Counted from the first letter of the stretch, positions 52,036-60,423 are shown. The stretch: DNA of 64,000 bases from Candidatus Gastranaerophilales bacterium (GCA_905235155.1 CAJOKJ010000011.1:62001-126000); one strand, 5' to 3'. Notes: a model not told the origin generated them from the letters alone. Made by a program: numbers and translations.

Positions 52036-52773
52036 TTAGTCGCAAGCAGTTTTATCCTTAGCCCAACTTAATGTTATATTAGAGTTATTGTTACATACGT
52101 GAGCATCAGTTGCTTTTCTGTAATCTAAATTGCCATTATAAATAACCCATGCTGTACATCCTGCACCACCAGCAGCTTTACAGTTGGTAAAAGTTGCTTT
52201 ATTATCTGCTTCTGTACCGGCAGGATAAATACCTGTTGTTGTTATCCAAAAGTTAAATTCATCAATACCTTGAGTATTTTTACCATTATAACTGTCAACA
52301 TCTATAACTACTGAACCGCAAGTTTTTGCTAACGCAGGAGTATTTCCAACTGCTTTTGCACAGTTTGAGTCAAAAATATTTACACCTATTGCGGTTCCAT
52401 CTGCCAAAATTGCAGAATATCCGGGAGTACCACTGGCAGCACCTTCATTAGTTAAAGTATTTGCAGTTCCTGAACATGTTGCTGCACCGTTACACTCTTT
52501 TGATAATTTCATATTAGCTGCTAAACGGTGTCCTAAAGTATTTGATGCAATATTGGTTGTTGACCAATCAGTTAATTCGCCATGTTGAGCAACCATTCTG
52601 CCAAATGCGTCATCAAGGTTTGCATGTGTCTTTCTAACTTTAGCAACAATATCTTTACTATTTGTGCTGTTTGTTAATGAAGGAATTGTCAGTGCTGCCA
52701 CAACACCTATAATACCCATTACGATTAGTGTTTCTGCTAATGTAAACGCAGTAAATTTTCTAATTTTTGTCAT
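52036..52773 (-). CDS. Type IV pilin/type II secretion pseudopilin-like protein
   Basis: The 245-aa protein has a prepilin-type N-terminus: MTKIRKFTA, then FTLAETLIVMGIIGVVAALT with Glu at +5 after the likely cut. The residue before the cut is Ala rather than the usual Gly. After the helix come KVRKTHANLDDAFGRMVAQH and a Cys-rich C-terminal domain of about nine Cys (for example CNGAATCSGT; NCKAAGGAGCTAW). It should be processed by a prepilin peptidase and assembled into a pilus or pseudopilus. It has its own AAGGAGAGT site. Confidence 0.85.
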   Translation of the reverse strand: MTKIRKFTAFTLAETLIVMGIIGVVAALTIPSLTNSTNSKDIVAKVRKTHANLDDAFGRMVAQHGELTDWSTTNIASNTLGHRLAANMKLSKECNGAATCSGTANTLTNEGAASGTPGYSAILADGTAIGVNIFDSNCAKAVGNTPALAKTCGSVVIDVDSYNGKNTQGIDEFNFWITTTGIYPAGTEADNKATFTNCKAAGGAGCTAWVIYNGNLDYRKATDAHVCNNNSNITLSWAKDKTACD

Positions 52774-52874
52774 ATAAAGACTCTCCTTTTATGCCAGTCA
52801 TGCTACTTACTTGTATAATAGCATATATTAATATATTTTTCAATATATAATACTAAAGTATTAACACTTTTTAA

Positions 52875-53606
52875 TTATTTTTCTTTTTCAAACAATGCAC
52901 CTTTACCGTATAAAACTCTTGCCGTGCAGCCGAATACATTTGTTTTTACGCTTTTAACGCAATCACCTTCTTTATACGGGAATGTTTTATCTCCGTCAGT
53001 ACCTGTCGGTATTATACCGTCACGAGTGATGTAGAATAAGAATAAATCTTGTCCGTATAAATTTTTATTTTTACCTTTTTGCGTGTTAAAAATATCAGTA
53101 TATGCAGTACCGCAAACCTGCTTTAAGTACAATGGTGCAACAGTTGAACCTTCTGTTACGTCAATTTTGCAGTCAGGGTCTTCTATTTGAAAAGCATAAG
53201 AAAATCCGTCAAATGCTATAAATTTATATACATTATTGCTTGTACAAGCATTAACAGCAGTTTTGTCTTTTGCCTTGTATAAACTTGGACATCCGGGAAT
53301 ACAGTCATTTACGGCTGTTAAATTATTTCTCGTCTGGCAATTCACACCTAAACTTACATTGTTTACAACTCTGTCACCATATATTTGTGTGTTTACTTCA
53401 TTCCAGTCTATCATAGAACCGTGTTTTGCAACTGCCCGTTCATAAGCATTTGACATAATGGAATATGCTTTTTTAACTTTTAATATGGTTTCTCGTCCAT
53501 AAGAATCTTGCATTACAATAGGTATTGTGAATGCTGCAATGACACCGATTACTACTAATGCAAACAGTGCTTCGCCTAAAGTAAACGCTTTATTCTTTTT
53601 TAACAT
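52875..53606 (-). CDS. Type IV pilin/type II secretion pseudopilin-like protein
   Basis: The 243-aa protein begins MLKKNKAFTLGEALFALVVI, a prepilin motif with Ala before the cut and Glu at +5, followed by GVIAAFTIPIVMQDSYGRET. The shared segment KVKKAYSIMSNAYERAVAKH matches the neighbour at 52036, so the two are paralogues. Several Cys lie in NCQTRNNLTAVNDCIPGCPS and KQVCGTAY. The late GTDGDKTFPY may bind calcium. The two genes are 100 bp apart and probably have separate promoters. Confidence 0.85.
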   Translation of the reverse strand: MLKKNKAFTLGEALFALVVIGVIAAFTIPIVMQDSYGRETILKVKKAYSIMSNAYERAVAKHGSMIDWNEVNTQIYGDRVVNNVSLGVNCQTRNNLTAVNDCIPGCPSLYKAKDKTAVNACTSNNVYKFIAFDGFSYAFQIEDPDCKIDVTEGSTVAPLYLKQVCGTAYTDIFNTQKGKNKNLYGQDLFLFYITRDGIIPTGTDGDKTFPYKEGDCVKSVKTNVFGCTARVLYGKGALFEKEK

Positions 53607-53675
53607 TTATTCTCCTTAATATAAAACTTTTCTTAAAGTTTATCATTTTTTATTTAAAAGGTCAATTATTACAGC

Positions 53676-53702
53676 ATAGGCGACTTTTTTTAAGCCGCCT
53701 AT
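53676..53702 (-). terminator. Hairpin after the 50-aa gene
   Basis: On the - strand ATAGGCGGCTT / AAGTCGCCTAT (one G-U pair) with an A5 loop, 20 bp past the stop of the 50-aa gene. No clear U-run follows. Confidence 0.5.
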
Positions 53703-53721
53703 ATTAAAAAACTATTAAATT

Positions 53722-53874
53722 TTATTGTATTCCAATCATTTTTTTGTACCAACTGAAAGATTCAATTTCAATACCATTGAAGGTTGTTTTCATACATTGG
53801 TTTCTCAAATACATTTCAAATTCATCTTCATTTGAGTTTTTATTTGAGTCTTTTTTTGCTTTAGATGAGGTCAT
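53722..53874 (-). CDS. 50-aa hypothetical protein (not in ORF track)
   Basis: I found this by reading the 353-base gap between the pseudopilin and BioY genes. The ATG at 53872-53874 follows a perfect AAGGAGAAAAC. The product starts MTSSKAKKDSNKNSNEDEFE and ends GIEIESFSWYKKMIGIQ. It is soluble, with a polar disordered first half and a more hydrophobic second half with one Cys. A hairpin follows the stop. The strong ribosome site and terminator support a real gene. The function is unknown. Confidence 0.62.
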   Translation of the reverse strand: MTSSKAKKDSNKNSNEDEFEMYLRNQCMKTTFNGIEIESFSWYKKMIGIQ

Positions 53875-53961
53875 GTTTTCTCCTTATTTTAAACACTATC
53901 CGTTTATATAAGGAATATCAAAAATATTTTTGCTGTTTTATATTTATAATATTTACACTTT

Positions 53962-54651
53962 TTAACACATTGTTATCCACAAAAATTTCTTAATCCAATT
54001 TGCCAAAATTATAGATATTACACTAAACATGTAATCATAGAAGATTTTAACTCCGCTTTGAGCAATAATCCAACCTATCAATAATGTATTTGAAGTTTGA
54101 CTGATTGCACCAATTAAAAACGTGTATAAAATCCCGATTATATGGATTGTCAAAACGCCAACAAGTGCTGATTGTAGTATATTTTTTATGGTAAATCCGT
54201 TTTTTAGAATAGACGCAGACAAATAGACAGCGGGTATATATGCAAAAATGTAACCGAAATTGTAATCAAATACGTATTTTGGGCCTCCACCAAGAGCAAA
54301 AACAGGATATACAAAAAGTCCTATTGCTATGTATACAAATACTGCTATTACTCCAAAAATTTTGCCTAATAGTGCGGCAATGAAAACAATTACAGGTATT
54401 TGAGGTATATATCTGTAATATTTAAAAAAGTGTTGTTTTGCATCTGTATCGAAACCACCGGTATTTATATAATGAAGAAAATCGCCGGGTATTATAAAAT
54501 GGGTAAATGAAAATTGTGTAAATGTTGCTATTATTATTAAAAATACGCAAAGACAAGTTAATATGACAGTGCCAAGAGTCATTTTAACAGGTTCACCATT
54601 ATATCTAAAAACGTGTTCTTTTTTTACAACTTCAGGTTTATCAAGTTTCAT
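53962..54651 (-). CDS. BioY-like biotin transporter component
   Basis: This 229-aa membrane protein has about six helices. The segment IPQIPVIVFIAALLGKIFGV, then YIAIGLFVYPVFALGGGPKY and YIFAYIPAVYLSASIL, follows the BioY pattern. BioY is the substrate-binding subunit of the biotin ECF transporter, active alone or with EcfAT. A polar N-terminal extension of about 25 residues (VVKKEHVFRYNGEPVK) is unusual for the family. It overlaps rimI by 4 nt. No ECF ATPase genes are adjacent. Confidence 0.75.
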   Translation of the reverse strand: MKLDKPEVVKKEHVFRYNGEPVKMTLGTVILTCLCVFLIIIATFTQFSFTHFIIPGDFLHYINTGGFDTDAKQHFFKYYRYIPQIPVIVFIAALLGKIFGVIAVFVYIAIGLFVYPVFALGGGPKYVFDYNFGYIFAYIPAVYLSASILKNGFTIKNILQSALVGVLTIHIIGILYTFLIGAISQTSNTLLIGWIIAQSGVKIFYDYMFSVISIILANWIKKFLWITMC

Positions 54652-55175
54652 AAAATTGTTATTTGTTCTTTCAGGTTAGATAAATTTTCTGCATATTTTT
54701 CTTTAAATTTATCCCAAAAAATATTTTCTGTCCACATTATCAAGGCATCTTCGTTATTGTTTTGATAGTAGCCCTTTCTTGTGCCAAGTGATTTAAAATT
54801 ATATTTTTCATACAATTTTATTGCAGGTGTATTGCTTACTCTTACTTCAAGAGTTAAATATTTTACCATTTCCTTAATGCAGGTATCAAAAATTTTTGCC
54901 AGCAGTGCTTCGCCAATTTTTTTTTCTCTAAATTCAGGTTTTACTGCTAAATTAGTGATATGTGCTTCATCTATTACTATCCAGCTTCCAACATAACCAA
55001 GCAAATTATCTTGTTCATCAAATGCACAAAAATATCTGGCAAGGTTATTAGATAATTCGGAATAAAATGAATCTTTAGACCAGTGATGCTCACCATAAGT
55101 TGATTCTTCTATGGCAATAATACCGTCTATATCTTCTTTTTTCATTGGTAATATTTTTACGGAAAACTGTTTCAT
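54648..55175 (-). CDS. rimI: GNAT acetyltransferase, RimI-type
   Basis: The 175-aa protein is a GNAT enzyme: IIAIEESTYGEHHWSKDSFY at the N-terminus and ITNLAVKPEFREKKIGEALL for acetyl-CoA binding. LEVRVSNTPAIKLYEKYNFK and RKGYYQNNNEDALIMW complete the pattern. This is the RimI group, which acetylates the N-terminal Ala of ribosomal protein S18, though other N-termini are possible. It is translationally coupled to the BioY-like gene through a 4-nt overlap. Confidence 0.87.
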   Translation of the reverse strand: MKQFSVKILPMKKEDIDGIIAIEESTYGEHHWSKDSFYSELSNNLARYFCAFDEQDNLLGYVGSWIVIDEAHITNLAVKPEFREKKIGEALLAKIFDTCIKEMVKYLTLEVRVSNTPAIKLYEKYNFKSLGTRKGYYQNNNEDALIMWTENIFWDKFKEKYAENLSNLKEQITIL

Positions 55176-55237
55176 AACTTAATTTTATCTTAAAAAGATT
55201 ATATGTAAAATCTTTGATTTTAGATTATAATGGCATT

Positions 55238-56311
55238 ATGATAAACTATTCAAAATGGTTTTATATTTTAAGAGATTTATATTCAATGCCTGCTTATCAC
55301 TCAAAATATGGCAGGGCAAAGTTAATGCCGTTAAGATATTTTTTTGAATTAACTTATCGCTGTAATTTGCAGTGTCCATATTGTTATGTAGGCGAAGACC
55401 GAAATAAGAAAGAATTATCTACTGAAGATTGGTTTGATATTATTAATCAAATTCCTTTTTATTCAATAATTACGCTTGTTGGCGGTGAACCTTTTATAAG
55501 AAAAGATTTTATTCAAATACTTGAAAAGGCATGCAAAAAAACTTTTGGTAAAGTACATATTGTTTCTAACGGAGTTTTACTTGATGATGAAATATCAAAG
55601 GCTCTAATTAAATATAAACCTGCATTGCTATCAATTTCGTTGGATGGTTATGGCAAAACACATGATTTAAACAGAGGTAAAGAAGGTATTTTTGATAAAA
55701 TTTATACAAATATTGAAAAATTAAATTCATATAAAAAACGTCCTATGATAGACATAAAAACGATTGTTTTGCAGAATAACATTGATGATTTACCAAAGTT
55801 ATTCAAAATGTGCTCGGATATGAATTTTGAATTTCTTTCGATTTCATTTTTACGCAACAACAATTTGAAACAAAATTCTGTATTGTTTGACGATTTTGTT
55901 TCGGAATTTAATGATAACTATCCAATTAAAAAATATTTTGATTTAGAGCATTTTAAAGAAGTTTATAAGGAGTTGGAAAGTCTACAAAAAAAATCAAATA
56001 CAATTATAAGGTTTTCACCAAGATTTGAAGCTTCTAAGAATACTTTACAAAAAATAGAAGAATTTTTTAATTATGATGAAAATAAGCCAGTAAACGAAAT
56101 TTATAAACCTTGTAAATTTCCGTTTTCTAATACATTTATAACCCCTCAGGGTGATGTTTATCCATGTTTATCTCAAAAAATAGGTAATATTAAAGAAAAT
56201 TCAATAAAAGAAATTTTTAATAAACCAAATTATTGCTGCTTTAGGAAGAATATCAAAGTTGCAAAAGTTTTTGGTGCTTGTCAAATGTGTTGCGAATTAG
56301 AGGTTAAGTAA
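55238..56311 (+). CDS. Radical SAM/SPASM-domain protein
   Basis: The start is ATG 55238 (MINYSKWFYILRDLYSM, 357 aa); the track's TTG adds 8 residues. The [4Fe-4S]-SAM motif is ELTYRCNLQCPYCYVGED (CxxxCxxC). TLVGGEPFIRKDF, VHIVSNGVLL and LSISLDGYGKTHD follow. The C-terminal half carries a SPASM-like Cys set (KPCKFPFSNTF; VYPCLSQKIGN; CCFRKNIKVAKVFGACQMCC), expected to bind extra Fe-S clusters. Such enzymes usually modify peptides or activate sulfatase-type proteins. No precursor peptide is obvious nearby. Its stop is directly abutted by the converging membrane gene. Confidence 0.88.
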   Translation: MINYSKWFYILRDLYSMPAYHSKYGRAKLMPLRYFFELTYRCNLQCPYCYVGEDRNKKELSTEDWFDIINQIPFYSIITLVGGEPFIRKDFIQILEKACKKTFGKVHIVSNGVLLDDEISKALIKYKPALLSISLDGYGKTHDLNRGKEGIFDKIYTNIEKLNSYKKRPMIDIKTIVLQNNIDDLPKLFKMCSDMNFEFLSISFLRNNNLKQNSVLFDDFVSEFNDNYPIKKYFDLEHFKEVYKELESLQKKSNTIIRFSPRFEASKNTLQKIEEFFNYDENKPVNEIYKPCKFPFSNTFITPQGDVYPCLSQKIGNIKENSIKEIFNKPNYCCFRKNIKVAKVFGACQMCCELEVK

Positions 56312-57508
56312 TTACCAAACAAATGGTATAAATTTGTACTTAACTTTCTTTGTATATGCCCTGTAATCAGGATCTAACAATAAATGACGTTCTTCTGTTA
56401 TTGCACGCATATAGTAGATAAATGTCCATGTTATTGCACCAAGTATATAAAAGGCTGTTTCTACGTATTTTCCGTTTAATAATAAATTTTTAAGAATGAT
56501 AATTGATGCCAGCCACCACAGAGAAATTTTTGTTGCGTATGCAGGATGTCTTATTATATTATAAGGAAATATTGATACCGTGCCACGATTTGTTAAATTA
56601 CTTGCTTTGGTAAATAATGCTACGGATGCAGCTACGTATATAAAAATTAAAAAAGCCGCTATAAAATAACAAATCCAATTAATTATTGATGTCGGATTAT
56701 TTATAATATTAAATACATTATCATTATGTTCCCAATTTATTATTGACGCTGTTGCACTGCTAAATGGCGGATAGCATGCCAGACAAAATAACAACCCGAT
56801 TGCAGAGGATTCAACTGTACGTATTCTGTTTCTAAATATTGTTAATTCTGTGCAATATCCTATTGTGTAGGTAAAACAATCAATAAAATACATAATTTGT
56901 ACAAATAAAATGAAAATTATTTGTCGATAATTTATTAACGAAAATATATCTAATCGGTGTCCTTTCAGAATTTGGTTCGCATAAATAAGTTTGTTCCATT
57001 GACCTATTATTTGCTGATAATGCTGGAATGACCATAACAAAAGTTGTGGGCCAAAGAAAAATTTTATAAAATATAAAATTAGGGATTGTTTTTGTTTATA
57101 TGTAGGTGTAAGCCATTGTATAAATTCGGCAGAATTTGCATTTTTTTTTAAGCCTTGTCTTTTGATTAACTTTAAAATATAGTTTATTATTTCTATACTG
57201 TGTGAAGCGTATACTGTTTTTGATTTAAATGTAAAAAGAAAAATAGGTGCTATAAGTAAATATCCTAAGTATAAAGTTAATACAATTTCGGTTATATCAT
57301 AATTCGCAAATTTATTTACATAAAAAGGATTAAACAAAATAAAAAGCATTGCAACGGCATAAATAATAGCCGATAAAATATAGTGCATAAATAAAAGTTC
57401 ATTAGATGGAGTCGGTAAATTTTCATCATAATATGATATATTATAATTTTTATTGAAATAATCTTTGGCTTCTTGGTCAGATAACTTTTCGTAATTGATT
57501 TCATTCAT
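56312..57508 (-). CDS. Membrane protein with isoprenylcysteine methyltransferase-like C-terminus
   Basis: The start is ATG 57508 (MNEINYEKLSDQEAKDYFNK, 398 aa) after GGAG; the track adds 13 residues. It has about nine membrane helices. The C-terminal part shows the ICMT/PEMT fold pattern FPYNIIRHPAYATKISLWWL, then MRAITEERHLLLDPDYRAYT and KVKYKFIPF. This fold binds SAM and methylates lipids or prenylated groups. The N-terminal 250 residues are not in that family and are unrecognised. It ends exactly where the radical SAM gene ends, on the other strand, without a terminator. Confidence 0.75.
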   Translation of the reverse strand: MNEINYEKLSDQEAKDYFNKNYNISYYDENLPTPSNELLFMHYILSAIIYAVAMLFILFNPFYVNKFANYDITEIVLTLYLGYLLIAPIFLFTFKSKTVYASHSIEIINYILKLIKRQGLKKNANSAEFIQWLTPTYKQKQSLILYFIKFFFGPQLLLWSFQHYQQIIGQWNKLIYANQILKGHRLDIFSLINYRQIIFILFVQIMYFIDCFTYTIGYCTELTIFRNRIRTVESSAIGLLFCLACYPPFSSATASIINWEHNDNVFNIINNPTSIINWICYFIAAFLIFIYVAASVALFTKASNLTNRGTVSIFPYNIIRHPAYATKISLWWLASIIILKNLLLNGKYVETAFYILGAITWTFIYYMRAITEERHLLLDPDYRAYTKKVKYKFIPFVW

Positions 57509-57558
57509 AATTAATATACTCCATACTATATTTTTACATTTTAACATAAATAAAACAT

Positions 57559-57604
57559 GTCCGTAATTTTACGGACGTATTTTTACGTACGAAAAAATAC
57601 GGAC
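57559..57604. repeat. Tandem palindrome cluster at the prophage edge
   Basis: GTCCGTAATTTTACGGAC (57559-57576) is a perfect 18-bp palindrome. It is directly joined to CGTATTTTT-N8-AAAAATACG (57576-57601). The word TACGGAC occurs again at 57598-57604. The block lies between the chromosomal methyltransferase-like gene and the first phage gene. It could be an operator array, a recombination site or a terminator. Confidence 0.6.
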
Positions 57605-57723
57605 TTATTACAAAAATAAAAATTGTATAATTATTTCGTAAATTTGAATAAGGCTCACGCCCACGCAGGCAAAGTTGTTTTTCAAATTATTACGGGAGAT
57701 ATTGTGTTCAAAAGGAGATTTTT

Positions 57724-58092
57724 ATGGGATTTATTCACTGTTGCAGCGGATTTAGATGTTGTAAAACTTATGAATTAAAATCCGATGAAAAATACAAATA
57801 TAAAGAATTAGATTATCTGGAATGTTGTCCTGTTTGTGAGCATACCATATTGCAGCTTACGAGAATTGACTACAATAATAAAATTTCTGTATATCGATTG
57901 ATAAATAAAAAAGCAAAAAAATTTTTTGAAAAATATCAAAAGGATATAGTAAGCGAAATAAAAGATTATGACAGTTCATACTTGTTAAATTATGGTAAAT
58001 TTTACTTAAATTATAATGAATACGGAAAAAAGAAAAAATGTTTTTCAAATTTAAGTTCAATGAAACTGGGATTATTTGAAAACGGATATTAA
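57724..58092 (+). CDS. Cys-rich zinc-ribbon-like protein (phage-linked)
   Basis: The ATG follows AAAAGGAG. The 122-aa protein starts GFIHCCSGFRCCKTYEL and continues LDYLECCPVCEHTILQLTRI. The paired Cys could form a zinc ribbon, with CCPVC as the second knuckle. The C-terminal half is Lys/Tyr-rich (KKAKKFFEKYQKDIVSEIKD). I recognise no family. It is the first gene of the putative prophage and shares its strand. It may bind DNA or phage proteins. Confidence 0.65.
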   Translation: MGFIHCCSGFRCCKTYELKSDEKYKYKELDYLECCPVCEHTILQLTRIDYNNKISVYRLINKKAKKFFEKYQKDIVSEIKDYDSSYLLNYGKFYLNYNEYGKKKKCFSNLSSMKLGLFENGY

Positions 58093-58167
58093 AAACGTGA
58101 ATATATAAAAAATCTGCTAAATTTACCGTGTAGCATAGAAGTATTAGTTGGAATTAAGGAAATATAA

Positions 58168-58365
58168 ATGGTGTTAAGCAAGCAAGAGAATGCAGTTATA
58201 ACACTGCTTTGTCAAGGTTTTTGTTGTAAAGAAATTTCGGATAAATTACAAATATCGCCAAGAACCGTAGAAACATACATAGAAAGATTAATGTATAAAC
58301 TTAGAGCCAGAAATCGTTTGGAATTAGTAGCGATTTATGTCAGACAATATGAAAGGTTAAAGTAA
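58168..58365 (+). CDS. LuxR-type (GerE) HTH protein
   Basis: The 65-aa protein is a bare LuxR/GerE DNA-binding domain: LSKQENAVITLLCQGFCCKE, ISDKLQISPRTVETYIERLM, then YKLRARNRLELVAIYV. There is no receiver or ligand domain. AAGGAAATATAA precedes the ATG. It lies immediately (1 nt) before the endolysin gene, so it is part of the phage operon and probably acts as its regulator. The same fold also occurs in sigma-70 region 4. Confidence 0.88.
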   Translation: MVLSKQENAVITLLCQGFCCKEISDKLQISPRTVETYIERLMYKLRARNRLELVAIYVRQYERLK

Positions 58366-58366
58366 T

Positions 58367-58858
58367 ATGAAGCGTATTATTATACATTGGACAGCCGGAG
58401 GTGCTGTCCCTAATGTTCATGAAAAAAATTGTTATCATTATTTGATAGATAGTTTAGGAAAAATTTATGAAGGAACATTTAAACCTCAAGCAAACGAGCA
58501 TTGTTTAAAAGGACAATATGCGGCTCATACGGGAGGAGGTAATACAGGTTCAATCGGAGTTTCACTTTGCGGAATGCAAGGATTTAAAAATAAAAACAAT
58601 ATTGGTATTTATCCGATAACCAAAGTTCAATTTGAAGCAGCAATGCAATTATGTGCAAAACTCTGCAAAGAGTTTAATATACAAATTACTAAAAATACTG
58701 TATTAACTCATTATGAATTTGGTTTAACTCATCCTTCAACAACCAGTGCAGGAAAGATAGATATAATTTATCTCCCGCCTTATTCTTGGGTTGAAAAAGA
58801 GTCAATAGGCGATTTTATTCGAACAAAAATCAGATGGTATTTTCAAAAATTAAATTAG
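58367..58858 (+). CDS. Phage endolysin, Amidase_2/PGRP-type N-acetylmuramoyl-L-alanine amidase
   Basis: This 163-aa amidase has the first zinc His in RIIIHWTAGG. GSIGVSLCGMQGFKN and the second His in VLTHYEFGLTHPST follow. The third ligand is probably the Asp in SAGKIDIIYLPPY. A Tyr-containing NCYHYLIDSLGKIYEGT segment matches the family. There is no signal peptide, so release would need a holin. It ends 9 nt before the next phage gene. It hydrolyses the bond between MurNAc and L-Ala. Confidence 0.9.
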   Translation: MKRIIIHWTAGGAVPNVHEKNCYHYLIDSLGKIYEGTFKPQANEHCLKGQYAAHTGGGNTGSIGVSLCGMQGFKNKNNIGIYPITKVQFEAAMQLCAKLCKEFNIQITKNTVLTHYEFGLTHPSTTSAGKIDIIYLPPYSWVEKESIGDFIRTKIRWYFQKLN

Positions 58859-58867
58859 GAGAAAACA

Positions 58868-60379
58868 ATGGAAAATTTTTATTACAGTCTTTCCGGAGGT
58901 ATAAATCAAGCCTCAACAAAGACAGAGCTTGGGCTGCGTACAAAAAATTTGTTTTGGGCAGATTCAAAAAATGTAGAAATATATAGAAATAGAGGTGTTA
59001 TAAGACAAAAAGGAAATACTATATTTACGCATTTGCCACAAGAAGAAGGCATAACGGTAATTCATGAAATGAAAGCAGGTAATGAATATAAATTAATAAT
59101 TGCAACGGAAAATGGTAATTTGTATGTCTATAATGAAGATTTAGAATATCCTGTTTTACTGAATAAAACTATAAATTCCTTAAAGCCTGTATTTACGAAT
59201 TTTTTAAACGGAACAATCGTATCAAGTGATTCTGATGAAATGTTTTATATAAAAAATAATTCATCTTATGACATAGTTGAATGTAATTTACATAAATCAG
59301 ACAACACTCCAATTTATGCAAATGTTGTAGCAATTTATAAAGGCAGAGTTTGGGCAGCAGAAGGTGCTTCGATTTATTTTTCTGCATTAGGTAAATTTGA
59401 TGATTTTTCAACAGCAAATGATGCAGGATATATAAGTAATTTTTATACTGATACCGATGAAATTACAGCATTATGTTCATATAAAGATTATCTTGCCATA
59501 TACAAAGATAAAAAAGTATACCTTTTATCAGGTTCATCACCAAGTGATTTCAGTGTAATTCCATTTGCAGATAAAGGTGCTTATTCAGCAAAAAGTGTTG
59601 TAAACGTAAATAACAGACAATATTTTTATTCATCAGGTATATATTCACTTGAGGTTGGGGCATTAAATCAAATTTTACTTGGCAGTGAAATTACCGAAAA
59701 TATAAAAGAAGAATTCAAATATTTTGATTTTTTACGTAAAAGGGAAGTTTTTGCTTTAAACTATGATACAAAAAATCAAGTTTGGTATTTTATTCCTTAT
59801 GTCAATGATGAGTATTTTCACACAATATGGATAAATGATATTATAAATAATGCTTGGTATAAAAGAGTTTTGCCTCAGAATATTACATCTGCTTGTAATT
59901 ATAAAAATTTTATTCTTACAGCAGATAAAAAAGGTTTTATATACAGAGAAGACGTAAATAATACTTTTGCGGGTGAACCAATAGAGTTTATGTGGAAGTC
60001 CCCATTCTTAGGACTTGGTAATCCTACAATCAGAAAAACGATAGATGAATTTTATTTTGTTCTGGATGAAGCACACGAAAATAATTTTAATTTTTCCGTG
60101 TATAAAAATTTTGATGCGGAAAATAGAGATGATATGGAAAAAATATATTCAAATAATTTAGAAAATCTTGTCTGGTATAAAGATGACAGCGAAATTCTGA
60201 TGAATTCCAATTGGTCTGACGAGCAAGAAGCTATATGGGCTTTGGATACGGAAGGTATTTATAAGGCAGAAATTTCGGAAGCAAATTATTCAATACAAAT
60301 TTGTGTTGAAGGCGACAGTATAGAGCATAATACTGCAATTATAGGTATACAGTTTAAAGAAATTTTTAACGAAGATTAG
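58868..60379 (+). CDS. Phage tail/head-completion protein, P22 gp10-like
   Basis: The 503-aa protein begins MENFYYSLSGGINQASTKTE and has repeating beta-propeller-like units such as LIIATENGNLYVYNEDLEY and LAIYKDKKVYLLSGSSPSDF. VWYFIPYVNDEYFHTIWIND follows. The pattern resembles packaged-DNA stabilisation (gp10-type) tail accessory proteins of podoviruses. Similarity is by fold pattern and position next to the coat gene, so confidence is moderate. AGGAGAAAACA precedes the ATG. An adhesin or other tail protein is possible. Confidence 0.6.
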   Translation: MENFYYSLSGGINQASTKTELGLRTKNLFWADSKNVEIYRNRGVIRQKGNTIFTHLPQEEGITVIHEMKAGNEYKLIIATENGNLYVYNEDLEYPVLLNKTINSLKPVFTNFLNGTIVSSDSDEMFYIKNNSSYDIVECNLHKSDNTPIYANVVAIYKGRVWAAEGASIYFSALGKFDDFSTANDAGYISNFYTDTDEITALCSYKDYLAIYKDKKVYLLSGSSPSDFSVIPFADKGAYSAKSVVNVNNRQYFYSSGIYSLEVGALNQILLGSEITENIKEEFKYFDFLRKREVFALNYDTKNQVWYFIPYVNDEYFHTIWINDIINNAWYKRVLPQNITSACNYKNFILTADKKGFIYREDVNNTFAGEPIEFMWKSPFLGLGNPTIRKTIDEFYFVLDEAHENNFNFSVYKNFDAENRDDMEKIYSNNLENLVWYKDDSEILMNSNWSDEQEAIWALDTEGIYKAEISEANYSIQICVEGDSIEHNTAIIGIQFKEIFNED

Positions 60380-60423
60380 TAAAATCTTCTGAAATAGTAC
60401 AAAAAAAGAAAGGAAACAAGAAA

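Noticed and set aside
57640-57690. GC-richer patch (GGCTCACGCCCACGCAGGC) as a tRNA fragment or attachment site
   Set aside because: No cloverleaf arms can be drawn, and no repeat of it is seen in the window.
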